64,000 nucleotides of DNA from Roseiarcus sp963767245 (GTDB lineage Bacteria > Pseudomonadota > Alphaproteobacteria > Rhizobiales > Beijerinckiaceae). The notes below the pieces were generated by a model. The model made no database searches and was not told the DNA's origin. It saw only the letters and a program-made list of their open reading frames with translations. A program made the translations under genes and the position numbers. The DNA is taken from the NCBI GenBank assembly GCA_963767245.1, contig CAVYDG010000011.1:620001-684000 (forward strand). The letters run 5' to 3'. Every line of letters starts with the position of its first letter. Positions within the stretch are counted from its first letter, which is position 1. Positions 16,269 through 26,782 of the stretch are shown piece by piece.

Positions 16269-18152
16269 ATGTCGATCGGAGCAGCCGGCGCCGAACCGCA
16301 ATCGAAGCCAAGGTTGGGGCTCGCGAGTTCGGCCGCCCTCGGGGTGGTGTTCGGCGACATCGGCACGAGCCCCCTCTACACGCTCAAGACCGTGCTCGAC
16401 TATACCGGGCCCCATCCCGACGCCGCCGCGACGCTCGGGGCGCTCTCGCTCATCCTCTGGACCCTGGTCCTGGTGACGACGGTCAAATACGTCAATGTCG
16501 CCATGCGTATCGACAACGACGGCGAGGGCGGCATCATCGCGCTGATGACCCTGCTCGGGGTCAAGAAGCGGCAGCGGCCGCTGATTATCGCCGCGGCGCT
16601 GTTCGGCGCAGCGCTCATTTACGGCGACGGCGCGATCACGCCGGCCATTTCGGTGCTCTCCGCGCTCGAAGGCGTCGAGCAGATCGCGCCGAGCCTGCAA
16701 AGCTACGTGCTGCCCGCGGCAACGCTGATCCTGCTCGCGCTGTTTGCGGCTCAGCCGTTCGGGACGGCCGCGATCGGCCGCGCGTTCGGCCCGATCATGC
16801 TCGCCTGGTTCGCGGTAATCGCGGCGCTCGGCGTCTACGGCGTCATGCAGCACCCGTCGGTCTTCGCCGCGGTCAATCCGCTTTATGGCCTCGAGTATCT
16901 GTCACGCGGGGGCTTGCAGGGTTTCCTGGTGCTGGGCGGAGTATTCCTTTGTGTCACCGGGGCCGAGGCGCTCTACGCCGACATGGGCCATTTCGGGCCG
17001 ACGCCGATCCGCCTGTCCTGGAGCCTGATCGTCTTCCCGGCCCTCATCCTCAATTATGCCGGACAGGCGGCGATCGTGCTCGCCGGCGCGCCGACAGAAG
17101 GCAACATCTTCTACCGGCTCTGTCCGACGCCGCTGCTGACGCCGATGATCGTGCTCGCGACCATCGCCACGGTGATCGCCAGCCAGTCAATCATCACCGG
17201 CGCTTTTTCGATGACCCGCCAGGCGATCCAGCTCGGCTGGCTGCCGCGCATGGCCATCACACAGACCTCCGAAGAGGGTTACGGTCAGATCTACGTCGGC
17301 GCGGTCAACTGGCTCCTGGTGATCGTCACTCTCGGCCTTGCCATCGGTTTTGGCAAGTCGGACAACCTCGCCGCCGCCTACGGCATCGCGGTGTCGGCGA
17401 CAATGCTGATGACGACCGTGCTCCTGTTCATCGCCATGCGCGAGGTCTGGGGCTGGCCGATCGTCGCCGCGGGCGCGGTGGCGGGGCTCTTCCTCATCAT
17501 CGACGGCGCCTTTCTTGCCGCCAACCTCGCCAAGGTGGCGCAGGGCGGCTGGGTCCCGTTGCTACTGGCTTCGATCGTCTATGGGGTGATGTGGATCTGG
17601 CACCGCGGCGCGACCGCGGTGCGCGAAAGCGTCGTCGCCGAGCAGACGCCGCTCTCGGCGATGATCGCGGAATTGCACTCGGGCAAGGTCGCGCGCGTGC
17701 CCGGCTCGGCTGTGTTTTTCACCCGCGCCGTCGACCAAACGCCGCCGGTGATGGACTGGCACGTGCGCAAGAACCGCGCGCTGCACGAGTCGGTGCTGGC
17801 GCTGACGCTGACCGTCCTCTCGATCCCGCGGACCGACCCCGACGAGCGGCTGACCGTCCAGCATGTCGACGACAAATTCTGGCGCGCCGAGGCGCGGCGC
17901 GGCTTCATGGAGCATCCCGACATTCCCGCGATCCTCAAGGAATGCAAGGCGACCGGGGTCGATATCGACCTCGATGACGTGACCTTCTACGTCGGAAGCG
18001 AAACCATCGTGCCGCGCGAGGACGGGAAGGGGATCCCGCGCTGGCAGGAGGCGCTGTTCGCGGCGCTCGGCCGCAACGCCGAGCGGATCAGCGACTACCT
18101 CCAGCTGCCGTGCGACCAGGTGGTCGAGATCGGCCGTGAGATCGAGATTTGA
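16269..18152 (+). CDS. kup: Low-affinity potassium transport system protein Kup
   Basis: A 627-residue K+/H+ symporter of the inner membrane. The family signature GVVFGDIGTSPLYT lies at about residues 26-39, followed by around twelve hydrophobic helices, GALIYGDGAITPAISVLSA-type TM region, and a cytoplasmic C-terminal domain from about residue 450 ending VVEIGREIEI. Length matches Kup proteins. The ATG at 16269 follows a purine-rich GAGGGAG stretch. It is apparently monocistronic; a Sel1-like fragment overlaps its last codons. Confidence 0.94.
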   Translation: MSIGAAGAEPQSKPRLGLASSAALGVVFGDIGTSPLYTLKTVLDYTGPHPDAAATLGALSLILWTLVLVTTVKYVNVAMRIDNDGEGGIIALMTLLGVKKRQRPLIIAAALFGAALIYGDGAITPAISVLSALEGVEQIAPSLQSYVLPAATLILLALFAAQPFGTAAIGRAFGPIMLAWFAVIAALGVYGVMQHPSVFAAVNPLYGLEYLSRGGLQGFLVLGGVFLCVTGAEALYADMGHFGPTPIRLSWSLIVFPALILNYAGQAAIVLAGAPTEGNIFYRLCPTPLLTPMIVLATIATVIASQSIITGAFSMTRQAIQLGWLPRMAITQTSEEGYGQIYVGAVNWLLVIVTLGLAIGFGKSDNLAAAYGIAVSATMLMTTVLLFIAMREVWGWPIVAAGAVAGLFLIIDGAFLAANLAKVAQGGWVPLLLASIVYGVMWIWHRGATAVRESVVAEQTPLSAMIAELHSGKVARVPGSAVFFTRAVDQTPPVMDWHVRKNRALHESVLALTLTVLSIPRTDPDERLTVQHVDDKFWRAEARRGFMEHPDIPAILKECKATGVDIDLDDVTFYVGSETIVPREDGKGIPRWQEALFAALGRNAERISDYLQLPCDQVVEIGREIEI

Positions 18153-18405
18153 GCCCCGCCCGCGCCGCCTATCGCGACGGACGGGCGGTCGAGCGCGACC
18201 CGCCGCGGCGCTGCAGTGGTTCCGCGTGGGGGCGGACGCCGGATACGCAGCTGCGCAGATGATGATCGGCTCGATGTACGCCGGGGGCCAGGGCGTAGCG
18301 AAGAGCGCCGCCGCGCGGCCATGGTTCGAAAGGGCCGCGGCGCTGGGCAACGGCGCCGCCAGGGAGTGGATCGCGTCGAACGACGAGTGCCCGGCTGGGA
18401 ACTGA
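18136..18405 (+). pseudogene. Sel1-repeat protein fragment
   Basis: A 89-codon open frame starting with a GTG inside the end of kup. It contains one and a half Sel1-like repeats (QWFRVGADAGYAAAQMMIG, YAGGQGVAKSAAARPWFERA, ALGNGAAREWI). Normal Sel1 proteins carry many repeats and a signal peptide; neither is present. It is best seen as the tail of a truncated gene. It could still be translated by coupling to kup. Confidence 0.5.
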
Positions 18406-18434
18406 CCCGCGGCTCTGCCGCGCCTTCGCCGCCG

Positions 18435-19388
18435 CTATTTTGCCTCGGCCGCAACGAGCGTTGCGTAATGGTCAGGCACGTACATGTCGTGCGGGACTGG
18501 GTTGCGGTGGTACTCCGGATTGTGCACGCGCTTGGGCAGGACGGGCTTCTGGTGTGGGAGTTCCTCATAGGGGATGCGGGTCAGCAGATGGGCGATACAG
18601 TTGAGGCGGGCGCGTTTCTTGTCGACCGCCTCGACCACCCACCACGGCGCCTCGGGAATATGGGTGCGTTCGAGCATCGTCTCCTTCGCTTTGGTATAGA
18701 GTTCCCACCGGCTGCGCAACTCAAGGTCCATCGGCGAGAGCTTCCACTGCTTGAGCGGATCGTTGATGCGCATAAGAAAGCGCAGATGCTGCTCGTCGTC
18801 GGTGATCGAGAACCAGTATTTGACCAGCACGATGCCCGAGCGCACCAGCAGGCGCTCGAATTCCGGGGCGGATTCGAAAAAGTCCTCGTATTGCTCGTCG
18901 GAGCAGAAGCCCATCACCCGCTCGACGCCGGCGCGGTTGTACCAGCTGCGATCGAACAGAACGATCTCGCCGCCCGCGGGCAGGTGCGGGACATAGCGCT
19001 GGAAGTACCACTGGGTGCGCTCGCGCTCGGTCGGCGCAGTCAGCGCCACGGCGCGGCAGACGCGCGGGTTGAGACGCTGAGTGACCCGTTTGATCGCCCC
19101 GCCTTTGCCCGCCGAGTCCCGGCCCTCGAAGATGACGACCAGCTTGAGCTTCTTGGCGACCACCCAGTCCTGGAGCTTGATGAGTTCGCGCTGAAGGCGC
19201 AGGAGCTCGTTGAAATAAACCTGCCGCGGCAGGGTGTCGTGCATCGGCAGGTGCTCGCTTTCGGCCAAGAGGTCTGCGAGTTCGTTGTCCTCGAGCTCGA
19301 GCTCGATGTCTTCGTCGAGGTTGTCTTGGATCTCCGCGTTGACTCGTTTCTGGAGCCTGCTGACGGGACTTGCCTTTTCCGCGCTCAT
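18435..19388 (-). CDS. ppk2: Polyphosphate kinase 2 (PPK2 family)
   Basis: A 317-residue PPK2 that transfers phosphate between polyphosphate and nucleotides. Walker A FEGRDSAGKGGAIKR lies near residue 85 and Walker B/lid VLFDRSWYNRAGVE near 150. The blocks RYVPHLP, GIVLVKYWFSI and NDPLKQWKLSPMD are typical of class I PPK2 (NDP to NTP). The acidic N-terminal region (NLDEDIELELEDNELAD) is family-normal. The ATG at 19388 is the first with homology; the frame is open to 19670 without it. It diverges from the phosphotransferase/P-loop fusion upstream. Confidence 0.93.
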   Translation of the reverse strand: MSAEKASPVSRLQKRVNAEIQDNLDEDIELELEDNELADLLAESEHLPMHDTLPRQVYFNELLRLQRELIKLQDWVVAKKLKLVVIFEGRDSAGKGGAIKRVTQRLNPRVCRAVALTAPTERERTQWYFQRYVPHLPAGGEIVLFDRSWYNRAGVERVMGFCSDEQYEDFFESAPEFERLLVRSGIVLVKYWFSITDDEQHLRFLMRINDPLKQWKLSPMDLELRSRWELYTKAKETMLERTHIPEAPWWVVEAVDKKRARLNCIAHLLTRIPYEELPHQKPVLPKRVHNPEYHRNPVPHDMYVPDHYATLVAAEAK

Positions 19389-19639
19389 TGAGGTTGCTTC
19401 CCCTGGTTGGCGCTCCGCCCGCGGCGAACCGGCGGCTTGGGCGGAAATGTTTGACGACGCACGCGACAGTTTTGCGACAGGCTTCGACGCTTGCCGCGCG
19501 TCACTGCCCCTGCGTGACCTGACGGCGCGCCGTAGCGCCCGAGAGATTGAGGAGACTGCGACGCGCCGCGCTCGCAACGATCTCAAGTCCGGGATAATTA
19601 TTGAACCAGCAAAACCTATCCGAGGCCACCGAACACCGC

Positions 19640-21247
19640 ATGAGTTCTGACGTTCACAACATAGCATCAAATTCGCAGGAGGCGGTCTTCTGCTTTCTCG
19701 CCGATCCCAGGACGCACGGATCGAGCGAGCCGGTCGCGCGCGTCGATACTGCGGGCGCCGTCGTGTTTCTGGCCGGTTCAGACGGTTACAAGGTGAAGCG
19801 GGCGGTCAAGTTCCCGTTCATGGATCTGTCGACGCTGGACAAGCGCCGCCTCGCCTGCGAGGCGGAGATCGCGGTCAACCGCCCTTCGGCGCCCGGGGTC
19901 TACCTGTCTGCGCTGCCGATCACCCGCTCCGGGGAGACGCTTGCGATCGGCGGCAAGGGAGAAGTGGTCGAATGGGTCACCCATATGCGGCGCTTCGACG
20001 AGAATGCGACGCTCGATCGGGTGGCGGCGCGAAGCGGCGTGACCGACGATATCATCGACAAGCTGGCGATCGCGATCCGCCGCTCTCACGCCCGCGCGCC
20101 GCTCAGCGATGCGAGGCGCTCAGTCGACGCGCTTGAGACCTATATCGAACAGAACGGCGCCTTCTTCGCCGAGCGGCCGGACCTTTTCGACGCCGCGGCC
20201 GCCCGCAAGCTCACGGTTGATGGGCGCCTGGCGTTCGCAATCGCGCGGCCGGTCCTGCTCAAGCGCGGCGAGGCCGGATTCGCCCGCCGCTGTCACGGCG
20301 ATCTGCATCTGCGCAACATCGTCCTCATCGACGGCGAGCCCACGCTGTTCGACGCGGTGGAATTCTCGGAGGAGATCGCCAGCGGAGACGTCCTTTACGA
20401 TCTCGCGTTTCTTGTGATGGATCTCGAGGAGCGCGGCTTGCGCGCATCCGCCAACCGGCTCTTCAACCGCTATCTCGGGCCCGAGCCGCCGGAGGCGCTG
20501 ACCGGCCTCGTCGCGCTCCCGCTATTCTTGAGTCTGCGGGCGGCGATCCGGGCCAAAGTCGAAGCATCCGGGGCCGAGCGGTTCGAGGGCGAGAAGCGCA
20601 ATGAGGCGCGGGCGTTGGCGATGCGGTATTTCGATCGGGCGGTCGGGTTTCTTCGTTGTGCTTCGCCGCGGCTTCTCGCTGTCGGCGGGCTATCCGGCGC
20701 CGGCAAAAGCGCGCTCGCCGGCGCGCTCGCCCCGCGGCTCGGCCGCGCCCCTGGCGCGCTGTGGCTGCGCAGCGACGTCGAGCGCAAGGCGATGTTCGCA
20801 GTCGAGGAGACCGCCCATCTGCTGGGTTCCGCCTATACGCCCGAGATCACCCGCGACGTCTATCGCCGGCTGATCGACAAAGCCCTTGTTGCGCTTCGGG
20901 CCGGGCAGACGGTGGTGCTCGATGCGACATTCGCGACGGCTGTGGAACGCAGCGCCGCGGCCGCCGCGGCGGTCGAGGTCGGCGCCGCCTTCGCTGGCCT
21001 TTTTCTCGAAGCCCCGCTTGCGACCCGGTTCAATCGCATCGCCTCTCGGCGCGCCGACGCTTCGGACGCCGACGCTGACGTCGCCAGCCGGCAGACGGCG
21101 GAGCCACTCGGCGAGCGAGGGTGGGCGCCGCTGGACGCAGCGGGAAATCTGAACAAAACGACGAGTCTCGCGCTCGCGCGGCTGTCGAATGACTGGCGAT
21201 GGCGTGGGCCGGACCCCTTGACCGCCGGGCCTGGATCATCATCATGA
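19640..21247 (+). CDS. Fused phosphotransferase-like/P-loop kinase protein
   Basis: A 535-residue two-domain protein. The N-terminal half resembles aminoglycoside phosphotransferase-type kinases (COG2187): RRCHGDLHLRNIV near residue 218 is the catalytic loop and LFDAVEFSEE near 237 the metal-binding DxD-like loop. The C-terminal half is a zeta/gluconate-kinase-like P-loop ATPase with GLSGAGKSALAGALA near residue 350 and LDATFA downstream. Such COG2187-COG0645 fusions occur in many proteobacteria with unknown substrate. The ATG at 19640 is used here; TTG 19601 is possible. It is head to head with ppk2. Confidence 0.75.
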   Translation: MSSDVHNIASNSQEAVFCFLADPRTHGSSEPVARVDTAGAVVFLAGSDGYKVKRAVKFPFMDLSTLDKRRLACEAEIAVNRPSAPGVYLSALPITRSGETLAIGGKGEVVEWVTHMRRFDENATLDRVAARSGVTDDIIDKLAIAIRRSHARAPLSDARRSVDALETYIEQNGAFFAERPDLFDAAAARKLTVDGRLAFAIARPVLLKRGEAGFARRCHGDLHLRNIVLIDGEPTLFDAVEFSEEIASGDVLYDLAFLVMDLEERGLRASANRLFNRYLGPEPPEALTGLVALPLFLSLRAAIRAKVEASGAERFEGEKRNEARALAMRYFDRAVGFLRCASPRLLAVGGLSGAGKSALAGALAPRLGRAPGALWLRSDVERKAMFAVEETAHLLGSAYTPEITRDVYRRLIDKALVALRAGQTVVLDATFATAVERSAAAAAAVEVGAAFAGLFLEAPLATRFNRIASRRADASDADADVASRQTAEPLGERGWAPLDAAGNLNKTTSLALARLSNDWRWRGPDPLTAGPGSSS

Positions 21248-21361
21248 AATGTTCATGTCGGGTTCAGTGGAACGGCGGCATGAGAAGCAATGAGTTCGGC
21301 CTTTCGTTGGGCTGGGAGGGAGCCGGCGAGAAGGCTGGGGCGCCCTATGGAGGGATTGGCA

Positions 21362-21877
21362 ATGATCACCACGTCATTCAGGGTTGCGCTTTCGGCCCTG
21401 TTCTTCGCCGGCGCCCTGGGCCTGGCCGCGACCGGCGCTGCCCGGGCGGAAACCGTCATGAAGGAATGCGGCGACGACTGGAAAGTCGCCAAGGCCAACA
21501 ACACGACCAACGGCATGACGTGGCAGGAATTCTTGAAACAGTGCCGCACGCAGAAGGAGAGTTCTGCCGCGGCGCCCGCCGCCGCGCCGGCGCCAGCTCC
21601 CGCGCCCGCGGAAACCTACCAGCCGAAGCCCGTCCCCGCGCAAACGGCGGCTCGCGCGACCGGCGCCGGCCAGTTCACCACCGCGGCGGAAGCGCAAGGG
21701 CGCTGCCCGTCCGACAAAGTGGTCTGGGTCAACACGAGGTCGCACGTCTATCACTACGCCGGCACCCGCAGTTACGGCACGACGAAGCAGGGCGCCTATA
21801 TGTGCGAAGCCGACGCCAACGCCGCCGGCGACCGCGCCTCGAAGAGCCGAATTGGTCAGCCGAAGCAGCAGCCGTAA
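21362..21877 (+). CDS. Small secreted conserved hypothetical protein
   Basis: A 171-residue exported protein of unknown function. The signal peptide (MITTSFRVALSALFFAGALG...ARA) precedes MKECGDDWKVAKANN and TWQEFLKQCR, a two-Cys motif common in secreted Bradyrhizobium-like proteins. A Pro/Ala-rich linker (about residues 68-95) leads to a C-terminal block CPSDKVVWVNTRSHVYHYAG and AYMCEADANAAGD, also found as a stand-alone unit in Hyphomicrobiales. Paired Cys in both halves suggest disulfides. The ATG at 21362 places the signal peptide at the start. Confidence 0.75.
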   Translation: MITTSFRVALSALFFAGALGLAATGAARAETVMKECGDDWKVAKANNTTNGMTWQEFLKQCRTQKESSAAAPAAAPAPAPAPAETYQPKPVPAQTAARATGAGQFTTAAEAQGRCPSDKVVWVNTRSHVYHYAGTRSYGTTKQGAYMCEADANAAGDRASKSRIGQPKQQP

Positions 21878-21911
21878 GCGGGGCGGGTTCGCAAGGCGAG
21901 GATTCCCCAGG

Positions 21912-21936
21912 CCGGTCCGGGCGAAAGCCCGGCCGG
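21912..21936 (+). terminator. GC hairpin after the secreted protein gene
   Basis: CCGGTCCGGGC (21912-21922) pairs with GCCCGGCCGG (21927-21936) with one bulged T and a GAAA loop, 35 bp after the stop. There is no T tract, so Rho-independent termination is uncertain. Confidence 0.4.
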
Positions 21937-22318
21937 GGACGATTGCGGCGAGAGCTTGCGGCGCCTAAGCGACCCGGTTCGGTCTTGGGGATTGCGGTGC
22001 GGCCCCAGGCGTCGAGCGGCTGGATTCATGGACCCAGGGCATTGCCGCGAGCTCAACCTCCCCATGACCGGCTCGCTGGTTCTTTGGCGGGCTTGCCCCG
22101 AGAACGACTTTGCCGCACGCGAATTGCACAACCCGGGACGTGTATCCATGAGGACGAAACCAGAGCGCGCTTCTGTGTGCGTCGAATGAAGGGGAGAACG
22201 CCCGAATGACGGAGTCCGGTTGGCTTCCTCCCGTCGAGGCGGTTCTGTTAATTTTTCGACTGGTAAACAGTCTCCTACAGGCTGGTTCGGATTTGGCGCG
22301 GTTTTCGGGCACGGATGG
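21937..22318. other. Intergenic region upstream of the autotransporter-like gene
   Basis: About 380 bp with no supported gene or repeat. The last 70 bases before the start are AT-richer (GTTAATTTTTCGACTGG near 22246) and may hold the promoter. Confidence 0.4.
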
Positions 22319-25300
22319 ATGACTGAGGCTGGCCGGCGGCGACGGCTAGTCGCGAGAGCGGCGGTTGCGCTTCTTGCGCTCGCCGCCGCGACAGGCGCGC
22401 GCGCGACCTGCACGGCGAATGTATCGGGAAATCACATATTCGCGCTGAGCGGGGACTCCTGCCCCTACGCGTCCGGCGCATACAACGCGACCACGCTGAT
22501 TCCGGTTGCTCCCGCCAACACGATTGTCGGACTCTTCGCCAACGGCGGCACGATCACCGCCGCCGACGAAGCCACCTCCATCTCGGTCACCGCGAGCGTG
22601 GTCAGCACCCCCATGGCCCCTAGAACCAGTTATGCGGTCTGGAGCGATGGTCCGGGGTCGATGATCAATTTCTTCACCCCGTCGGGCGCGGCGGTTCCTG
22701 TCACCGTCAGCACGTCGAATAGCGGCACGTTTGGGTTCTACGCCAGCGGCGGCGGGACAATTGGCAGTTCGACCATGACGCCGGAAGTCGCGAGCCTCAC
22801 GACATCGTCGTCAGGCGCGAACGCCGTCTACGCCATTGGCGCGGGGTCGACGATCACCCTCGAGCTCCTCGCGCCCACGGCGCCCGCGCTCGCTACGATC
22901 GTCACCACGGGGCTTGATGCCCCCGGCGCCGTGGCCCAATCCGGCGGAAGCGTCGTCCTCACGGGCACGGGCGGCAGCGTGTTGACCGAAGGCGACGGCT
23001 CGCCGGGACTTGCCGCCCGCGGCCTCGCCACAGATACGGTCCCGACCACAATTTCGGCGACCGGAATAACGATAACCACCCAAGGCGACGCCGACATCTT
23101 CGGCATCTGATCTGATGGGCTCGACGTTGCCGGCGCAAAGGCGACCGGCACGCTGACCGATGTCACCATCGGGACTTCTGGGACGTCCGCTCACGGAATC
23201 GTGGCGGAGGTCTCTGGCGCGGTCACGCTAAACGGCGCGATCATGGTCACCACCACCAACGAGAACTCGAACGGACTTTTTGCCAAAGGCGGCGGGACGA
23301 TCGACGGGTCGAACGCGAGCGTCACCGTGACGACCGACGGCGAGGACGCGATCGGGGCCTACGCCTCCGGCACGGCCCCGCCGGCGACGCCTGGCGGGAC
23401 GCCGGGCCGGGCGTCGACAATCACCATTGGCGGGCTCGCCTCGATCACGACCAACGGCGCCTCCGCGGCGGGCGTACAGGCGGACAAGGGTGGGCAGGTG
23501 AACCTGAACGGCGGTTCGGCCGAGACGCCGAACACAGTCACCACTTTCGCCGACCACTCGATCGGCCTTTACGCGGCGAGCGCGGGGGTCATCAACGTCA
23601 ACGGGGCGACGACGATTTCGACTGGATTGGTCTCGGAGGGCACGACCGGCTTCGAGGCCTACGGCGTCCAGGCGGACGGGGCCGGTTCGCAAGTGAATCT
23701 CAACGCCGCGACTACGGTTACGACCGTTGGCGACGATGCCCATAGCCTCTACGCCACCAATGGGGGGACGATCGAGGCGTCGAAGGCGCTGACCCTCGGT
23801 GTGACGACCTACGGGACCGGCGCGATCGGGGTCTACGCTTCGGGTTCCGGCTCGGTCTCCGATACCGTCGTGCCTTCGACCATATCCATCGCTAACGCCA
23901 CGGTGGTTACACATGGCGATTCCGCGATCGGAGTTCTCGCGGACACCGGCGGCTTGGTCACGATGAACGGCGGCTCTGTAGATACATACGGCGGCGCCGC
24001 CGAGGAGGGGCCGGCCTCGATCGGCGTCGAGGCGAACGGGGCTCCGTCGGAAGTCGATCTCAAGGGCGCCGTCACGGTTACGACCCACGCGACCGGCGAC
24101 GACGGGGCGGGAGCCTACGGACTTTACGCCGTCGATGGTGGCAAGATCGACGGCTCGACCGCGACCAGCGTCCGCGTCACGACTTACGGGACCGGCGCGT
24201 TTGGCGTCTACGCTTCCGGCGCGAACGAGTTGGGAACGGCTTCGAGCATTTCCATCGCCGGCGCGACGGTGGTCACGAACGGAGCAGGCGCAACCGGCGT
24301 GCTTGCCGATACCGGCGCGCTGGCGACGATCAATGGCGGCTCGGTGACAACGAACGGCGCTTTCGCCTTCGGCGTCGAAGCGACTGGCGCGGGGTCGGAG
24401 GTCGATCTCAAAGGGGCGACCACGACGACGACCAACGACGACGGGAGTGACGCTCACGGCCTCTATGCGCTCAGCGGCGGCAAGATCGACGGGTCGACCG
24501 CGACGAGCGTTGGCGTCACCACGTCAGGAACCGGCGCGATCGGCGTCTACGCCCACGGCACGGATGAAGCTGATACGGCGTCGACAATTTCGATCGCCGG
24601 CGCGACGGTCGTCACCAACGGCGGCTCCGCAGCCGGCGTCCTGGCCGACCTCGGCGGCTTCGCAACAGTGACCGGCGGGTCGGTGACGACGCATGGGCTC
24701 GACTCCCCGGGCGTCGTCGCGACCGGAACGGACTCGCGCGCTGATCTCGCCGGGACGACCAGCGTCAGCACCGCCAACAACGGCGGAATTGGACTTTACG
24801 CAACGCTCGGCGGCGTCGTCACCCAGACGGGCTCGACCACGATCATGACCACGGGAACGACCTCGACCGCGACCGGCCTCGGCGCCTACGGCGTCAACGC
24901 GGACGGAACGGGATCACAGGTCAACCTCGCGGCCGCGACGATCACAACCAGCGGCGTCGGCGCGACCGGACTCTTTGCGAGCGACATCCACGCGACAGGG
25001 CAGGGCGGCGCGATCACGGTCTCGGGCGCGCTCGGGGTCACGACGGGGTCAACCGCGGGCTCCGCCGCCAATGGCGCCTGGGCGCAAGGCGCGGGCTCGA
25101 CCATCGCGCTCAACGGCGAGCACCTTCACCATCGGCGGCGACGCCTACGGCCTCCTCGCGAGCGGCGGCGTAATCACGGCTACCGGCACGCTGGGCGTCA
25201 CCGTGAACGGCGCCGGGGCCGGCGCGGGCGGCGTCCAGGCTAGCGGCGCCAACAGCTCCGCGACTCTCTCCGGCGCGACGACGATCACGCTCAACGGCAG

Positions 25301-26782
25301 CCAGAACACGGGCCTGTTCGCGACGACGGGCGGCTCGATCGAGACCGAAGCCACGACATCCGTCAACGTCAACGGCGCTACCTCCACCGGCGTGCAGGCA
25401 ACCGCGGGCGCGATGACGACCTCTGGGACGCTCAACGTGACGACGTCTCAGGCGTCTTCCGTGGCCTTCGCGCTCGCCGGGGCTGCGCCGTCGATCGTCG
25501 CCTCCGGCGGAGGCACGGTGTCCGCCGCGGGCAACGCAATCAATTTCATCGGCGCGAGCGGCGCCGTCGCAACCTTCGACAATTCAACATTACGAGCTCG
25601 TCAGGCGATTTGATTTTTGCCGATCCACGACGGCGACCATCAATTTCAACAACACGACGGCAACCGCCAATGGCGGCAATCTTCTCAACGCCGCCAACGG
25701 CAGCACCATCGCGTTCAACGCCAATGCGTCGACACTGACCGGCGCGATCCAGACTGACGCGACCTCGAAGACCAACGTTTCTTTGACCAACAATACGAGC
25801 TGGACCATGACCGGTTCGTCGACGATGACGAGCCTCAACCTCGCCAACAGCGCCGTCGTCTTCTCGCCGTCCGGCGGGTTCAAGACGTTGACCGTTGGCT
25901 CGCTCGTTGGCGGGACGGGCGCCAACGTCACGCTGAACACTCAGTTGGCGGGGTCTCTCACCGACCAGATCGTCATCAATCGGCGGCACGGCGACCGGAA
26001 CGACGTTGCTGACGATCAAAAATGCGAGCGCGAACAACGCCTGCGCGGCGACGACACTTCCGGTGGTCGTAACGACCAACGGGGGGACGACCACGACGGC
26101 TGCTTTCAAACTCGCCAGCCCGGTCACCGCCGGCGGGTTCCAATACACGCTCACGGAGAATCCCAGCGACGACGACTGGTTTCTGACGGGGAGCCCGCTT
26201 CCGACGACACAAAATGCAATTACCGCCGCCAGTATCCAGAACTCGATCAATGGCCTTGCCCAGGCGCCATTCAACAATATGGTCACCACCCGGCTGCTCG
26301 GTTCGCTGCTGCTCGGCGCCAACGAACAGGTCAGCGGCTGCGATTGCGGCGGCGGCTCCGCGGGGGTCGGCTCGTTTTCGCTCGGGTCGCATGGGCGATG
26401 GGCGCTCACCGACAACCAGACCCTGCTGGCTGGGACTTCCTGGAACAGCTTCTATCAGGACGGGACCAATGTCTCCGCCTCGCCGATCGTCGCGGCCTCG
26501 CTTTGCTACGATCCCTCGAACTGGGGCACGAGCCGTCCGTTCGTCGAATTCGGCGCCTTCCTTTCGCCCTACACCACCGCGAGCTACACCGATGAAGGCT
26601 GGCTGCGGCGCTTGGACACTCGCCCGGCCGAAACCATTCGCCCAGCAATGCGCCGATTGTTCGTCGAAGAAATCGTCCCGTCTCGGCAACATTCAGCCGC
26701 CGAGTTACCTGATCGGGGTTTGTGCAAACGAACGCTCGTTGCGCGGCGAGCCGCGGCAGACCGGGCCGGTTTCGCCGGGTGA
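22319..26782 (+). pseudogene. Decayed autotransporter-like surface protein
   Basis: The start at 22319 gives a signal peptide (basic RRRR, then VARAAVALLALAAATGARA). A Gly/Thr/Ala-rich passenger follows with repeats such as ATVVTNGGSAAGVLAD and KIDGSTATSV. A C-terminal segment (26280-26600: NNMVTTRLLGSLLLGANEQ, GRWALTDNQTLLAGTSW, FVEFGAFLSPYTTASY) resembles the first strands of an autotransporter beta-barrel. The frame is broken by an in-frame TGA at 23108-23110, a 2-base loss near 25120, single-base losses near 25585 and 25626, and a single-base gain near 25980. Barrel similarity stops near 26600, after roughly 100 of the usual 270 residues, so the exporter is incomplete. I read the whole span as one pseudogene. 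Confidence 0.72.
23768..24820 (+). repeat. Tandem passenger repeats, about 113 codons per unit
   Basis: Three successive units begin near 23768, 24143 and 24482. The last two are exactly 339 bp apart and both open with AAGATCGACGG-TCGACCGCGAC. Each unit reads (K)IDGSTATSV-VTT-GTGA-GVYA, then ISIAGATVVTNG, then GVLAD and SVTT. The first unit is longer and more diverged. Confidence 0.7.

Noticed and set aside
16211..17977. 588-codon frame over kup
   Set aside because: Alternative frame of kup; poly-Arg translation and no membrane segments.
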